Shown in pieces: positions 1-12,360 of a DNA stretch of 64,000 nucleotides. The notes beneath the pieces are model-generated. The model saw only the letters and a program-made list of their open reading frames with translations, was not told the origin of the DNA and ran no database searches. This DNA comes from Ligustrum vulgare (taxonomy: Eukaryota > Streptophyta > Magnoliopsida > Lamiales > Oleaceae). The stretch covers positions 27,606,639-27,670,638 of the forward strand of contig OY743184.1 in assembly GCA_963555705.1 (NCBI GenBank), written 5' to 3'. The translations under genes were made by a program, and so were the position numbers. Each line of letters begins with the position of its first letter. The first letter of the stretch is position 1.

Positions 1-224
1 TTAAATGACTAAAGTTTTTTCTACAGTTTTAGTAATTCGAAAATAATGTAACAAAATATTGTGCGAAAACTTCACATCAATATTAAGATATTACTATTAC
101 GACTTTATTTGAACTCTCATAATTAACTTAACGAAAAAAATAAGTAAAACAAAATGATAAAAATAGGAACATGAGAAGGTCTCCATAAAGATGTCCAAGG
201 TAATCTTTGGACAGATGTCCGAAT

Positions 225-775
225 AGTGCATTAAATCCAATTGTTACCCGCATAGTGTTTAATTAGATGAATAATGCCTAAATTGATGGGAAATTCGGGC
301 AATTTGCCCGCATATTGTTTAATTGGATGAATAGTGCATTTAATTGTTGTCCCATAGTATTTAATTAGATGAATAGTGTCTAAATTGATGGAAAATTCGA
401 GCAATTTGCTCACATAGTGTTTAATTGAATGAATATTGTTTAATTGCAATTGAAATAATGTCTAAACTAGATGAATAGTGTTTAATTGCAATTTGATGAA
501 TAATAGTGCATCCAATTGTTGCATGTATATAATGTTTAATTGAATGAATAATGCCTAAATTGGATTAATAGTGTTTAATTGCAATTGAATGCATATTGCC
601 ATAAATAGTGCCTAAATTGGATGAATAATTTTTAATTTTAATTGGATGAATAATGTTTAATTACAATTTGATGAATAGTGAATAGTGTTTAATTACAATT
701 GGATGAATAGCGTTTAATTTTAATTGGATAAATAGTGTTTAATTGAAATTGAATGAATAGTGTTAATTGAGATTT
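225..775. repeat. Degenerate minisatellite
   Basis: About 550 bp of imperfect head-to-tail repeats built on GGATGAATAGTGTTTAATTG, with 25-60 bp spacing and many substitutions and small indels. Longer variants include a segment with AATTCGGGCAATTTGCCCGC. No coding potential beyond chance short frames. It could be a decayed satellite or the internal repeat of a transposon; I see no element ends around it. Confidence 0.75.
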
Positions 776-2019
776 TGAATCTTTTATATATAATAATAGA
801 GAGATATTGATCACAAATGATTTGTAAAATTTCTAACATTTTTTATAATGAAACTTTCTCGTATTTATAGTACTCCAAGTATCATTCATATAATTCTTGT
901 TGAAAATGTGCCACTCTAATCCAAAAAACCTTTTGGAAATAAACTTCCAACATGCAGAAACAAATAGCCCATGTTTGGTGCTTTGGCTTGTGGGCTGTTG
1001 CCCCCATCAAACAACAGGGCAACCACTCAGTTGTTTTCCAGTTTCGATTTGATACTAGGTGAACCCGATCTCCCTTTTCACTACATATCAACAATCCCCC
1101 ACTTGGTCAAATTAAATTATAAAAAGTCTCAACACTTATACATAGAGCAAAGGTATCTTTCGATTTGAACATTCACATTAGTATAATCAATCACAAAATG
1201 TCATCTAAATCCTAGGTAAGATAAGAGTTTTTAACCTATTATCCCTTAGTAACAATACCAGTAAGACACGGACACACAAGTGTCATGTGCTCTCAAGTTC
1301 CCAATCATTCTTAGCACTTTTATGGCCACTTATCCTATTCATGAACTTTTAAGAGAGAAAACTCCAATTCTCTGTTGAGGCGGTACCAACTCGAAGTTTA
1401 TATAAATAAAGTTCTTCTATTATCTTTATCACATTTAGAGATATTTAAATCAATGTTTTGAACTTTACTAAGAGTTTTAAAACTGAACTCTTAATTTCGT
1501 GACAGCCATAACTTCATTTTCTAGGATGGGGTTCTTAACTTATAAGTGCTAATACTGTCCACTTATCAAATGACTTGTTGTTATTCTTTGAATCCAAAAT
1601 GTACTATTCAAATAAGGTTTGGTAGGGTTTCTATAATTGGTGAATCCTTTAGTAAAAGTTTCAACCCAACCCTCTTTGATATTGTTTTTACTTTTTCAAG
1701 TAAAAAATCTTGGTCAATATATGATTTGACGTCACAATAGTTTGTAAAGTAATTTCACAATTTACTTTGACGTCTTCTCATGTTTGTTTAGACTCTTAAT
1801 TTAGTGATTTCAACAAAATCACTAACTAACATCATTTGACAACACTTTTTCTATCAAGTACAGAAAGTGATTCCATCACTTTTTAAGTTATACTTCTCTC
1901 TATTAGAACTATAGTTAATTTTGTTTAAGTGATCCAACTTAATCACTCGTTTGAATTTTAATATCATTTAAACTTCTTAAAAGTTTTTGCAAGGATATTT
2001 AATTGTGATTTAACACTAT
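776..2019. other. Non-coding, possible LTR-type debris
   Basis: No gene is recognised. The part at 880-1100 contains a CCCCCACTTGGTC stretch of a kind met in plant retrotransposon LTRs, followed by AT-rich text with several short direct repeats. No TG..CA ends or target duplication could be placed, so the origin stays open. Confidence 0.3.
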
Positions 2020-2345
2020 CACTACAACAAAATGGATCTTTTACGACGTGCATTTACATCGTGTATATAAAGCATGTCATATAAATAAAGTATTTATAGT
2101 ATGCACAACTTGCACGTCGTAAAAATTTAAAATTAACGGTGTGCATTTTTGCACGCCGTAACTATTAGAGCTTTTACGACATGCATTTGTACATGCTTAA
2201 AAGATATAATATTTTCAACGTGTAGAAGCGTGCTATAAAAGCTCTAGTGTATTTAACTGTGTGCATTTTTGCATGTCATAAAATTCTCTAGTTTATTAGC
2301 ACGATTTCCTCAAATATTTCACGTGCAAAATATATTAGAGCACAA
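2020..2345 (+). mobile_element. CACTA-like transposon terminus
   Basis: The block starts with CACTACAACAAAATGG, the usual outer end of plant CACTA (En/Spm-type) transposons, preceded by TAT. It is followed by at least five subterminal motifs in both orientations built on TTTACGACGTGCATTT and its complement (for example 2039-2060, 2112-2130, 2143-2160, 2175-2195, 2263-2282). Such subterminal repeats bind the transposase in this family. The opposite terminus (ending TTGTAGTG) was not found, so this is a single end or a truncated copy. Confidence 0.6.
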
Positions 2346-2556
2346 TTTGTAGATCAATCACAAGCATGACGTCGACAACAATAGCTTAAAGGAAGCAAAT
2401 AACCCTAGCAGTGATCCTTCTGTGCTAAATTCTAAACATAATCCTTTAAAATTCCCGATTGAAAACGAGAAATTGCTTCAAACAATCCTGCAAGTTGCTA
2501 CACCAATAGCATTAATAACAGAAGAATTTTTCGATATTTTTTTGGTCACTAAAATT

Positions 2557-2825
2557 ATAAACATGTTGAATAAGTTTAATACAACGAGAACGAAATTAAA
2601 TACAATATTATAAATATTAGTGAATCAACTTATCGATAAGATGTAACGAATTACATCTTTCAGTTGAACGTTGAAAGTTTTTTCCGATTTTTTTTAGCAC
2701 AAGCAAATAAAAAAACGAGAGAATAATTTATCTGTGTATTGGACAAAACATATACACAAAGTATAAATAAAAGTGAGACGCTTGGTTTTGTTTTAATGTG
2801 ACAAGAAGGGTATTATATACTTTTT
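2557..2825. repeat. Dispersed repeat, copy 1
   Basis: This segment matches 30317-30560 in the same orientation (shared words include ACAACGAGAAC, TCAACTTA.CGATAAGA and GAGAGAATAATTTATCTGT), with a few percent up to tens of percent divergence. A further matching block, a GGGTATTTTGACT context, lies at 3575-3600 and 30675-30700. Family unknown; it may be an internal or terminal part of a larger DNA transposon. Confidence 0.6.
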
Positions 2826-2865
2826 ACGTATGATTATTTCATCAATTTTAATATATGAAATACAG

Positions 2866-3036
2866 TAAAGATATGGTGCACACAGTGGGCACCACAATCC
2901 ATACCACTATGTATATGGGTTTGCCATATGTCGGAAATAAATAAATTTTTTTTTTTTTTTTTTGTCACATGGCAGTTCCACATACCTGGTGGGTAAGAAT
3001 TATGGTGTCCATTGTGGTTGTGGGCACCATATCTTA
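2866..3036. mobile_element. Small MITE with AAGATATGGTGC inverted ends
   Basis: A 170 bp unit. The left end AAGATATGGTGCACACAG and the right end GTGGGCACCATATCTT form imperfect terminal inverted repeats of about 16-30 bp. The inside holds a poly-T run (2947-2963). It has no coding capacity. The target duplication is unclear, so the superfamily (Mutator-like or hAT-like) is not assigned. Confidence 0.6.
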
Positions 3037-4370
3037 CCTGATATGAAATAAGGGCATCCAAGTCTTTTTAAGGAAAAAGAGCTACAGTGACTAATTTAAA
3101 AAATTATATTTGTACCACAATTTCTTATAACTACACCACATTTGAATTGCATTATTGATCCATAATCTTTATAGATTATTACATTTATGTTCTTTATTTT
3201 TTCATCAAGTTCTTATCATTAAATTTTCAACAATTATCAAATTTTGTCCTTCATAATGGTTTTCGTCCAATTTTTTTTATATTATTATCATGCTTTAAAA
3301 AATGAACAATTATTCCATTAAAATTTTGCTTTTTTTACTTATTAAGTGTACAAGCGGTAAATAAATCTTTTTAATCCCTTTTAATAAATTTTGTTGACAA
3401 ATATCGATAGAAAAGATGGGATATATTAATTAATGAAAGAATTAAAATAAGAATACGATGAAAAAAAGTTGGAGGACATAATTGTAACATTGGTTAAAGG
3501 TTATGAACATTCTTACAATTAAAATGTGGTGTATATATAAGAAAATATGGTGGCAATATATTTAGTCTTTAAAAAAAATTGGGGTATTTTGACTCAGTCC
3601 TTCCTTGACCTTGGCATTTCGAAAATTCTCCTACTATAATTTGCAAAATTTATGTAAAAATGTCATTTTTATATGTATCCCTTGTTTGAGATCCATTTTT
3701 TCCCAAAAAAAAAAAAAAGTTCTATAATAGTGATTTTTTGAAAAATCCGCGGTTGAAACATAGAAATATTTAGGGTTTACGTGTAAAATATTTTATTGAT
3801 AGAATATACGGTTTAAAAAGAGATTGAAAAAAATGAATTTTGAATAATGGGGTTCAAACAGGGACCTACTTTTGCTAGGTCTACATGTTGATGCACAGCT
3901 TGGTTTAAATGCAAGATACATGAAATGATGGCAAAACAGTAATGTGTCTTGTATTTTTTTTTTTTTTTTTATTCAGTGTCCAAACTTCGCTTGAATAATC
4001 CTGGGGAGAGCGGAATTCCCTTGTTCGCCCTCCATGTAAATTCGAACGTGGATACAATTTATGCACACTTAGAGGAGATATTCAGGCAATAATTTTCCTC
4101 CCCATGGACCACCCCTTCACGTTGTGCGATCGGGACTCCAAAGGAGTGATAGGGTGCACCATAATCCCGTCACCATGTAAGCAATTGTCTTTCAGCATTT
4201 AAATAATATCTTTCAAGAGCAAAGATTTGAAGCTCGAATCCTCTTGTTAACCCCCTCTTATTTCACTGTTGTACCATGCCCGTGAGAGCACGGGCATGTG
4301 TCTTGTATGTTGTGTGTTAGGGAGTGTGGACACGGGCATGTGTGTACACAACTAGGTACGGTAACATCTC
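3037..4370. other. AT-rich non-coding stretch
   Basis: No gene is seen. It holds homopolymer runs (3706-3718, 3956-3970) and, around 4000-4250, a more GC-balanced piece with no long reading frame. That piece ends with GCTCGAATCCTC, which is only weakly like a pol III B box; I do not call a SINE. Confidence 0.3.
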
Positions 4371-4371
4371 T

Positions 4372-4383
4372 CTCTCTCTCTCT

Positions 4384-4432
<49 letters not shown>
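4372..4432. repeat. (CT)n/(TA)n compound microsatellite
   Basis: CTCTCTCTCTCT is followed by CATA and about 23 TA units. It forms the end of a Ser/Asn/Lys-rich minus-strand reading frame (4440-4760) that is probably an accident or a decayed fragment. Confidence 0.9.
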
Positions 4433-4436
<4 letters not shown>

Positions 4437-4439
4437 CAT

Positions 4440-5400
4440 ATGTATTTTCCATATTGGAGAGTGGGAGAACCTTGCTCTTGGTGAAAAAGGCTTTGGATTG
4501 ATTTTTGAGAATTTTTCAGAACCAGTTTGAACTCTCTTTTTGAAATTTGAAGGTTTTGACTTTTCAGAAATTTGAGGAATTTTTCCAATAACGGAAAATT
4601 TATTTGAAGTATAAAGAGCCAAAGTATTTGAGGAGGAAGATTTTGAGTTAAGAGAATTTTTGTTGGAATTTTGAATGTATTCATTGATTGAAGAAACAGG
4701 AAAAACGATTTTATTTTTGCCTTTGTTCTTATTTTTTGAAGAATTTGAAGAGGAAGTCATATCCTTAAGAACTTTGTTATACCAATCTATGTTGATACTT
4801 TTCTTTTAATCTCTCTTTGTGGGTATTCTCACCTTCACTCAGAATTTCTCTCTTTATAGTAAGAAACTCTTTGAATTTAGAATCCAGTAATGTCTAAATT
4901 CATCAAGATAACTGGATTCTTGTAGTCATTTTGTCCTTGAAATTCTTCATCAAGTGATTCGTCAGGTCAATTCCATAGCAATCATCTTCATTTTGATCAA
5001 AATCAAAGTTCATTTTTTAATAGGTTTTGAATGAATTTTGAGCTGAAGATTTTGATGTCATTTCAGCAGGTGATGCAATTTTTCTGCTAAAATTGACACT
5101 TCTTCAGGATTTGTACATTGATGAAGTAATGCTAATAACCTATTTTTTTAAATAAGGAAATCAACATGGTCTTTTTGAGGTTTCTTTGAAATTTTTGGGA
5201 GTTTATCGTTATTTTTCTGTTGAATCCAAGAACTGACTACCTTGGGACAACAATTTGTTTCATGAAATTTGGACAACCATTTTATTTTGAATCCTCACAA
5301 TTTTCTTCGGTGTGTAAATTGAATCGGTAATTTGTACAACAAAAAAGTCTCAACAGAGAATTCGTGAGATTTTAAAGTTGAGGGTAAATTGAAATAAAAG
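4440..5400 (-). pseudogene. Possible decayed coding region, unknown family
   Basis: On the minus strand 4760-4440 is open and starts with ATG, giving a Ser-, Asn- and Lys-rich peptide. Further upstream (about 5350-4860) short open pieces separated by stops and frame changes read like protein (for example WLSKFHE, SWIQQ, LLALLHQCTNPEE). The composition suggests an old retroelement or pararetrovirus-like reading frame, but no diagnostic motif is visible. Function is not assigned. Confidence 0.25.
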
Positions 5401-5588
5401 ATCTTCTTGAGGTTGTAAAAGAGTTTGTGCCTCATTTTTTAAAATGGTTGAATCCTTGAAGAGGAAGATTAGGCAAAGTTTCTCTTCAAAATCAAAATAT
5501 TCAAACCAATTTTAAAACAATTTTGGAAATGTATTTTGACATGCTTGTGAAAAAGGATAAACCAAGAATGATTTATTGATTTAAAGAA

Positions 5589-5589
<1 letters not shown>

Positions 5590-5623
<34 letters not shown>
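5590..5623. repeat. (TA)n microsatellite
   Basis: About 17 uninterrupted TA units in AT-rich DNA. Confidence 0.9.
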
Positions 5624-5624
<1 letters not shown>

Positions 5625-5629
5625 CCCAA

Positions 5630-7087
5630 GACTAACTAACCAGAGGGGATAAATTGGTTTTACAAGTTTGAAACAATGAATCGATTATGAGCACTTAATG
5701 ATGGAAGCAACAAAATTACCAAGGTAAAGTGATAGGAATAAGTGAACTTAAACAATTTACCAAATAACACTTAATGAAAATATTGCACAATATGAAATAA
5801 TGAGATAAAAACAAGTGTAATGAAAGTAACTAAAAGCGTTATGACAGTACAAACGATGATTTAAAGAGTTCAATCGACCAACATAATATATGTCCTCTGT
5901 TACCGAGCTCTTCATCAAAAGCAAGGCCAAATACACTATAATGATAACTTACAACAAGGAGTGTCAAATACTTAAGTGACTTACAACAAGGAGCACTTAT
6001 CCTTAGGTGACTTTACAACAAGAAGCACATATTCTTTACAATCGAGTTTTCACAAGGATCTCGAAACCACCAAAAATACAGGTGATAAATGTACAATTGA
6101 ACAAACTCTCTTAACAAATTACATAATCAAGTCAAGTATTTCGAGAGTTAGGATAACACTTCAATATATAATAAATATTTAAAGCTCAAGTGATTGTGAA
6201 AACATTGATAAATGATATGTGAAAGTTTAGCTTGAATCAAAATTTATTAACCAATAATCTCTCTTAAAAAATTATACAAGTATAAAGAGATATATACACT
6301 TCAATATAAGTGTTTGGTGATGAAGAACTCAATCAATAATCAAGAATAGATAAGAATAGTGAGTCTTCTTCAAAATAGATTCTTTGATAAAAATGTATAA
6401 ATAATATGATCAATCAAAAGATTCTTTATAATAAATGAAGTAAAATATAAAATCAAGTAAGCTCAATGATTTTCAATATAAAATCACATTTTTTTAAATA
6501 TATTCTTTTCCAATAATTTTATCTTACAAGATAAGTGTTTTCTCCCAATCAATTATGAACTTAAACTTCTTTTATTTTATTTGTGTCTGTATACATCTAC
6601 CAACTTTTTCACATTTTTCAAGGCGATATAAGTCAAGCTACTGTAAAAGGCGACCTAATCCAAAATTTGATCCAATAATCCAAGAATGACATCTATACTA
6701 CATAAAATTTGTCTCAGTGTTTGACAATAAGGGTTGTTATCTAGTAATATTACAGATCGAAAAAAAAATAATAATAATAACTTGGCAAGAATATAAAACC
6801 CTCAAAATGTGAAAAGATTTCATAATTTCTTTTTAGTGGAAATTAGCCATTAAACCACAGTGCATACACAATATTTAAAAAATGACACCCAATTCACCGA
6901 AATCTGAAATTTATCGCCTACACCAAAAGAAATCAGGAAAACATCACCCAAATAAAAATAATTATTAGATAATCGTTTCAATATTTAAATTTGAAACCGA
7001 TCTCCTAAATATAATCAATTTAATTAATTTCCACCAATTAAAAAAAACTTAGGATCAATTAAAAAGGAGATATTCACGTTTCCTTTC

Positions 7088-7088
<1 letters not shown>
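5630..7088. other. Unassigned AT-rich stretch
   Basis: No gene, RNA gene or transposon end is recognised. It contains a small duplication, GTGACTTACAACAAGGAG at about 5977 and a similar string at 5946, plus scattered short direct repeats. Confidence 0.3.

Positions 7089-7090
<2 letters not shown>

Positions 7091-7153
<63 letters not shown>
7091..7153. repeat. (CT)n microsatellite
   Basis: About 31 CT units. Just after it, two related pieces (GTGTCCAAGCTTCAAAAAATGATC near 7161 and a near-copy at about 7283) show a local duplication about 122 bp apart. No gene product is recognised nearby. Confidence 0.9.
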
Positions 7154-7155
<2 letters not shown>

Positions 7156-7894
7156 AAGTGGTGTCCAAGCTTCAAAAAATGATCGAAGGTGGAATAAGTC
7201 ACTTGACGTCAATATTCCGTTGGTGTGGATGTTCCGACCATGATACATGATGAATTACGTGAAAATTTCGACATCAGCAACTGGTGTTCAAGCTTCAAGA
7301 AATGATCAAAGGTGGCCCCTCGATGGTTCACGACAAGAATAAGAAATCAAGGTTTGGAATTTTATTAAGAATGTTACAGATGCTTAGGATATTACATGGG
7401 TGGATTGCGCAGAAACCTTTTGTTTTCACAGAAGAATTTGATGGAGCACAGTGCATCAAATTGAATGAGATTAGTAATAGAGGAAAGCTCCGATTGACTT
7501 AGATTTTCCTATTGACTTAGATTTTGTCTTACAATGTTCTCTTAAAAAGGTTTTACATTAAACAATTGTCACGGCATAATCAAAGAATAATGTAATCTTT
7601 TCTTTCATTAATATTTTTTCCCTCTGAATTTTTTCGAGTAAGAAGTTCAGTACTTTACTATTAAAATGTACACGAATATAGAGTACTTTCATAGCAAGAA
7701 TACAATAAATTGAACAATTTTTTTTATCAAAAGACACAAAAATGTAAGTATGCAAAGATTTTAGCCATATGTTGTGCACTGATAAGTCTCTTGCCACAAA
7801 GAAGTGTATTTCATCTCCTCTGAATAATCCTCAAACCCGATGAATTAAGAAATAGTCGTAATTGGTTCTTGCAAGACTCCACCGGACTCGATTT

Positions 7895-8489
7895 ACAACA
7901 AATGCCACGGAGACTTAACGATTGTTTTGTTAGAAATCGGCCTAAATGTGGAAAGTTGTGAATCGAAAAGACAACCCATCATTCAATCCTTTGAACAAAT
8001 TAACCCAGAAGCTAGTATGGTTAATTGAAACTGGCTTGGTCGGAAACCAAGTACGCATATTTAGCAATTGTGGAACCATGGCTAAAGCTTCAGGATTTTC
8101 CAAAGTTGACCTCTCCACCGACCAACCTAAGTATTTTTCGCTTCATTGGTGTGGAATTCTAGTTGATAACCAATCAGTATTTTATTGTAAGTAGCTTGTT
8201 TTGAATTAAAACAAAATATTTCCATTAATTGTTTCCGGCATTTTGAGTGATACCCAAAAATATTATTTGTCATTTTTGAGTGATACCAATGCTGATACAT
8301 TATTCACCTCGGTACGAAAACTTGATAAAAATTTTTTTATGTAAAATCAAATGCAACCAATCTCATTCACTTGAGATTCAGCATGCGTTTGGTAGGGCTT
8401 TTAAAAGGTCTAAGTCATTCATATTTTTATTCACCACCACGTGGTTTGTAGACTTGTAGTCAGTGTAGAGATGGCAAACGGGTCGAGCA
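7895..8489. repeat. Direct repeat copy A (unfilled insertion site)
   Basis: A 595 bp segment repeated at 11768-12360 in the same orientation; I count about ten substitutions and small indels, so roughly 98% identity. It starts with ACAACAAATGCCACGG, exactly the sequence that follows the Copia LTR at 11768, and ends with GATGGCAAACGGGTCGAGC, 22 bp inside the hAT element. At 8490 it switches abruptly into Copia integrase. It therefore looks like an empty-site allele joined to a filled-site allele. The reading frame at 7946-8194 has no recognised homology. Confidence 0.85.
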
Positions 8490-10293
8490 ACCTTATCAAG
8501 TAATGTACGATTCATCCTTTCAGCAACCCCATTTTGCTGGGGCGTGTAAGGCACAATTCTATGTCTAGTAATACCATTATCTTCACACATATTGTCAAAA
8601 TCAGAATTGCAGAATTCAAGACCATTATCAGTTCTCAAATATTTTATATTTCTACCTGTCTGATTCTCCACCTGTAATTTCCAAGTTTTAAACTTTTCAA
8701 AAGTTTCAGATTTATCTTTCAACAAATAAATCCACACACGTCTGGAGAAATCATCAATAATGGACTGGAAATATTTGTTACCACCAAAAGTGGGATTACT
8801 CCCAGGGCCCCATAAGTCAGAATGAATGTATTCAAGCATTCTAGCTGTCCGGTGTGTGCTGGATGCAAAAGACATCCTGTGATGTTTCCCAAGCACACAA
8901 TGATTACAAAATGGCATGTCAGTCACCTTATCCTTTCCAAACACACCCTTATCATTCAAAAATTTTAGACCTTTAACACTCACATGTGCAAGTCTATTGT
9001 GCCATTTTTGTGTGTGATCGGTGTCAATGGATGCAATAGTATGGTTTTTACCACTTACTACTTCAGCATGAGTTGTGTAAGTGTCATTTTTCTTAATGGC
9101 CTTAAAGGCCCTAAGTGCACTTTTAAACATTTTAATCATCCCGTCACCAAGCCTCCCAGTGAAACCTGCATTTTCTAACTCTCCCACCGATATCAAATTT
9201 CTACCCATATGTGGAATGTACCTAACATTCTTCAATGTATGCACAAAACCATTTTCAAATTTGACAATAACATCACCAATACTTGTAATGTTATATGCGA
9301 CTCCACCCCATGCAACAACGTGACCATGATCAGACTCATGCAAATGATCAAACCAATGCTTATGAAATGATGCACCAGAGTCAAGAATCCATTCATCAGT
9401 ATGGGAGTTCATAGACAGGTTAATTTCACTAGGCTTGTGATCTAAGAGGACGTAAACCTCACCAGGTTCATTATGTTTTGGTGCCACAATATTCGCCTCC
9501 CCTTGTTCACTCCCCTTTAGTTTATTTTTCTCCTTATAGCAATCACTAATAAAGTGTCCTAACTGACCACAACCATAGCATTTTCTACCTGCAGCTTTCC
9601 CTCGAGATTTGGATCTACTTCTACCCTTTTTCTTGCTACCACTATTTTGTCCGCTCCCACTATTTCCACCACCCTTTGTTTGAGTCATACCTCTCATAAA
9701 GTGGACCTCCCCTTGCTTTCTCCCACCTTTCTCAGCTCTAATCTCCCTATCCTTACTCTTAAGTGAATCACTGACTACCTCCGGGGTAAGGGTCTCCCTC
9801 CCAAACTTGATAGCATTCTTAACATCCTTATATATGTCCGGAATGGCATTCAATAAAATTATGGCCTTGTATTCTTCAGGCACTTTATCACCCCCAATTT
9901 GTGATATCTTGAACAAGTTTATTGAAAATATCAAGATTGTCATCTAATTCCTTTGAAGGATCGATTTTGAAACTGAAAAAACTTTCAAGAAGAAAAAGTT
10001 TGTTCGGGGTGGATTATGTTAAGTAAAGTTCTTGTAACTTTTTCCAAAGAGCTTCAGTAGTATCGTGTTTACCAACTTTTCGTAAAACACTATCAGATAA
10101 GTGCACGATAATAGAAGTATAAGCAAGTTCATCAAATTCCTTTTTCTGTTCTTCAGTCACAGTAGTAGGAAAAGAATTATCAATAGCTTTAGAAAGTTTT
10201 TGCTAAACTAAAATACCTTTCATTTTCTGTTGCCAAATAGAAAAATCACCCTTTCCATTAAAGACACTCAAGTCAAAATGATGTGTAGACATA
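8490..10293 (-). pseudogene. Copia gag-pol, truncated and frameshifted
   Basis: The minus-strand polyprotein of a Ty1/copia retrotransposon. It begins at an ATG at 10293 with a gag start typical of plant Copia (MSTHHFDLS), has an in-frame TAG near 10205, another stop near 10020 and a frameshift near 9895, then runs open to 8490. Visible in order are the CCHC knuckle CYGCGQLGHFISDC, the protease DSG motif (WILDSGAS), the GAG-pre-integrase HHCC region (WHNRLAHVS ... FCNHCVLGKHH), and the integrase catalytic Asp, Asp and Glu (HSDLWGP, RTDNGLEF, NGVAER). The protein then stops abruptly: the rest of the integrase, the reverse transcriptase, RNase H and the second LTR are missing. The tail after LLDKVAR is read from the adjoining duplicated host sequence. 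Confidence 0.92.
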
Positions 10294-10957
10294 TTTCAAG
10301 AAAACAAGCAACACACCACAATGGAATAATATGCAGCTCAAAGAGAATTTCACACGGAAACCTAAAAGGCCGCAATATATACGCCGTTCTAAACTCTCAG
10401 GATTCCGTGAGACTCAAAAGGTCTCAGGTCAAGAAAATCTTCGACACGGGTAAGGTCAAGGGAAACAATTCTAATATCAAGAGCAACACGAGATAGATAA
10501 TCACCAAGATGTATCAAGAACAAGTATGAAATCAGTAATATCCCAAATCACAGGTAATAACAATTAAGTCCTATAACTAGCAACAGGCAACCGCAAGCCT
10601 AATGGTCACCCCACACGATGACCTGCTATTGCAGAAATTTAAAAGTGATCAGCCAATTTACCAGAGCGGACTTCTCTGTGTCCGTAATAAGGAGTGATGG
10701 AAAATTATTTATTTTAGCGAAGTTTGCAATCAGCTATCCCTCGATGCGGCAGACTTAGCACTAAGCAAGAATGACCTACGCTATAATTGCAGAAAAAAAA
10801 AAACCCCCCGAAAATAATCAGTCAAGGAATTTTCAGAAACGCTAAGTAAATGAAATTTCAATGACAAAATAATTTCTGCAATGAAACAGTGAACAGAGGT
10901 TGAATGAAAATTATCAAATTCCAACGAATGTCATGAATCAGTCGATCAGTCAGACAC

Positions 10958-10970
10958 GGCTCTGATACCA
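10958..10970 (-). other. Copia primer binding site
   Basis: On the minus strand TGGTATCAGAGCC is complementary to the 3' end of plant initiator tRNA-Met. It sits 6 nt after the end of the 5' LTR, as expected for Copia. It is not a tRNA gene. The leader between it and the gag ATG is about 660 nt. Confidence 0.88.
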
Positions 10971-10976
10971 CTTTAT

Positions 10977-11767
10977 TGGAGAATTCACCCTTGCACAATC
11001 ACAAAGTAACAAGTTAATGTCAATATATGACAATTAATTGGAATGATAAGATTTACAAAGAATCAAGAATAAGAGAAACTCCCTAAAAACTTGACAATGC
11101 CACAATCGTGTGACTAGAATCGAGGGCTCAGAAATTGCCCCAATAACCACAATCAGCAACACCACACGAAGCAGGGAAGATCACACTTTGAGGCAACCCG
11201 CAACCCACAAGTTTTCACCAAGAAACCGTACCAAACAGAGGCCTAGAACCGGACGCACCGAGGTGCGGTGAACAAGCGCCGCGCACGAAGACAGGAGGTG
11301 GAAGAAGCAGCCCACCACGAAGGAGGCAACAAAACCGGAGGCCAAAAATGGAGCAAGGTCGCAGGGTTACCAAGTTCACAGAGAAGAGAAAAGCCAAGCA
11401 CTGCCGGGTCACAAAGAGAGAGCGAGAGAGAGGCTTTTGAGTGTGTCGTGAGTTATGAGAGTGAGGGAGTAGATATATAGGATAGGTAGGTTTATGTTTA
11501 GGTTTTAATTAGGGAATGGGTCGAGAGCCTAATTAAAAACCCGGGCCGCCAATCGGATCCACCTATCGAGCAACTGGGCCAATGACCCAATTAACACCTC
11601 AAGATAGGGTGGCAAAGTTCCTAACCTGTTCACTCTTGGGTTACGCATATTGTGGTTTAATTGGGGCATAAAATACTTCGATCATGGGCCGAAGGCCTAC
11701 GAAGCAAAAAACCGACCCGATGTTTCATCATCGCCCCCGGGGTTTATTTGGGGCCAAAATCCCAACA
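10977..11767 (-). mobile_element. Copia 5' LTR
   Basis: A 791 bp LTR. On the minus strand it begins TGTTGGGATTTTGGCCCC and ends TTCTCCA. Its inner end abuts the primer binding site, and its outer end abuts ACAAC, which also starts repeat copy A at 7895. A TATATA motif lies near 11470 (read on minus) and is a plausible LTR promoter. The plus-strand reading frame at 11268-11480 is an accident within the LTR. No second LTR is present in the window. Confidence 0.88.
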
Positions 11768-12360
11768 ACAACAAATGCCACGGAGACTTAACGATTGTTT
11801 TGTTAGAAATCGGCCTAAATGTGGAAAGTTGTGAATCGAAAAGACAACACATCATTCAATCCTTTGAACAAATTAACCCAGAAGCTAGTATGGTTAATTG
11901 AAACTGGCTTGGTCGGAAACCAAGTACGCATATTTAGCAATTGTGGAACCATGGCTAAAGTTTCAGGATTTTCCAAAGTTGACCTCTCCACCGACCAACC
12001 TAAGTATTTTTTGCTTCATTGGTGTGGAATTCTAGTTGATAACCAATCAGTATTTTATTGTAAGTAGCTTGTTTTGAATTAAAACAAAATATTTCCATTA
12101 ATTGTTTCCGGCATTTTGAGTGATACCCAAAAATATTATTTGTCATTTTTGAGTGATACCAATGCTGATACATTATTCACCTCGGTACGAAAACTTGATA
12201 AATTTTTTTTATGTAAAATCAAATGCAACCAATCTCATTCACTTGGGATTCAGCGTGCGTTTGGTAGGACTTTTGAAAGGTCTAAGTTATTCATATTTTT
12301 ATTCACCACCACGTGGTTTGTAGACTTGTAGTCAGTGTAGAGATGGCAAACGGGTCGAGC
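11768..12360. repeat. Direct repeat copy B (filled-site flank)
   Basis: Second copy of the segment at 7895-8489. It begins exactly at the outer end of the Copia LTR with ACAAC, the presumed 5 bp target sequence, and continues without interruption into the full hAT element and the Ca2+-ATPase-like fragment. It is therefore the original genomic context, and copy A is the duplicated piece. Confidence 0.85.

Noticed and set aside
4000..4250. tRNA-derived SINE
   Set aside because: Only a weak B-box-like word; no A box at the right distance, no poly-A tail and no target duplication.
4258..4530. Proteins with long IYIYIY or SLSLSL runs
   Set aside because: Translation of CT/TA microsatellites.
7946..8194. 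Gene for an 82-residue protein (also at 11819-12067)
   Set aside because: It appears twice only because the segment is duplicated; the protein has no recognised motif and neither context nor signals support expression.
10958..10970. tRNA-Met-like string
   Set aside because: It is the retrotransposon primer binding site; no cloverleaf or A/B boxes surround it. The same holds for 42202-42213.
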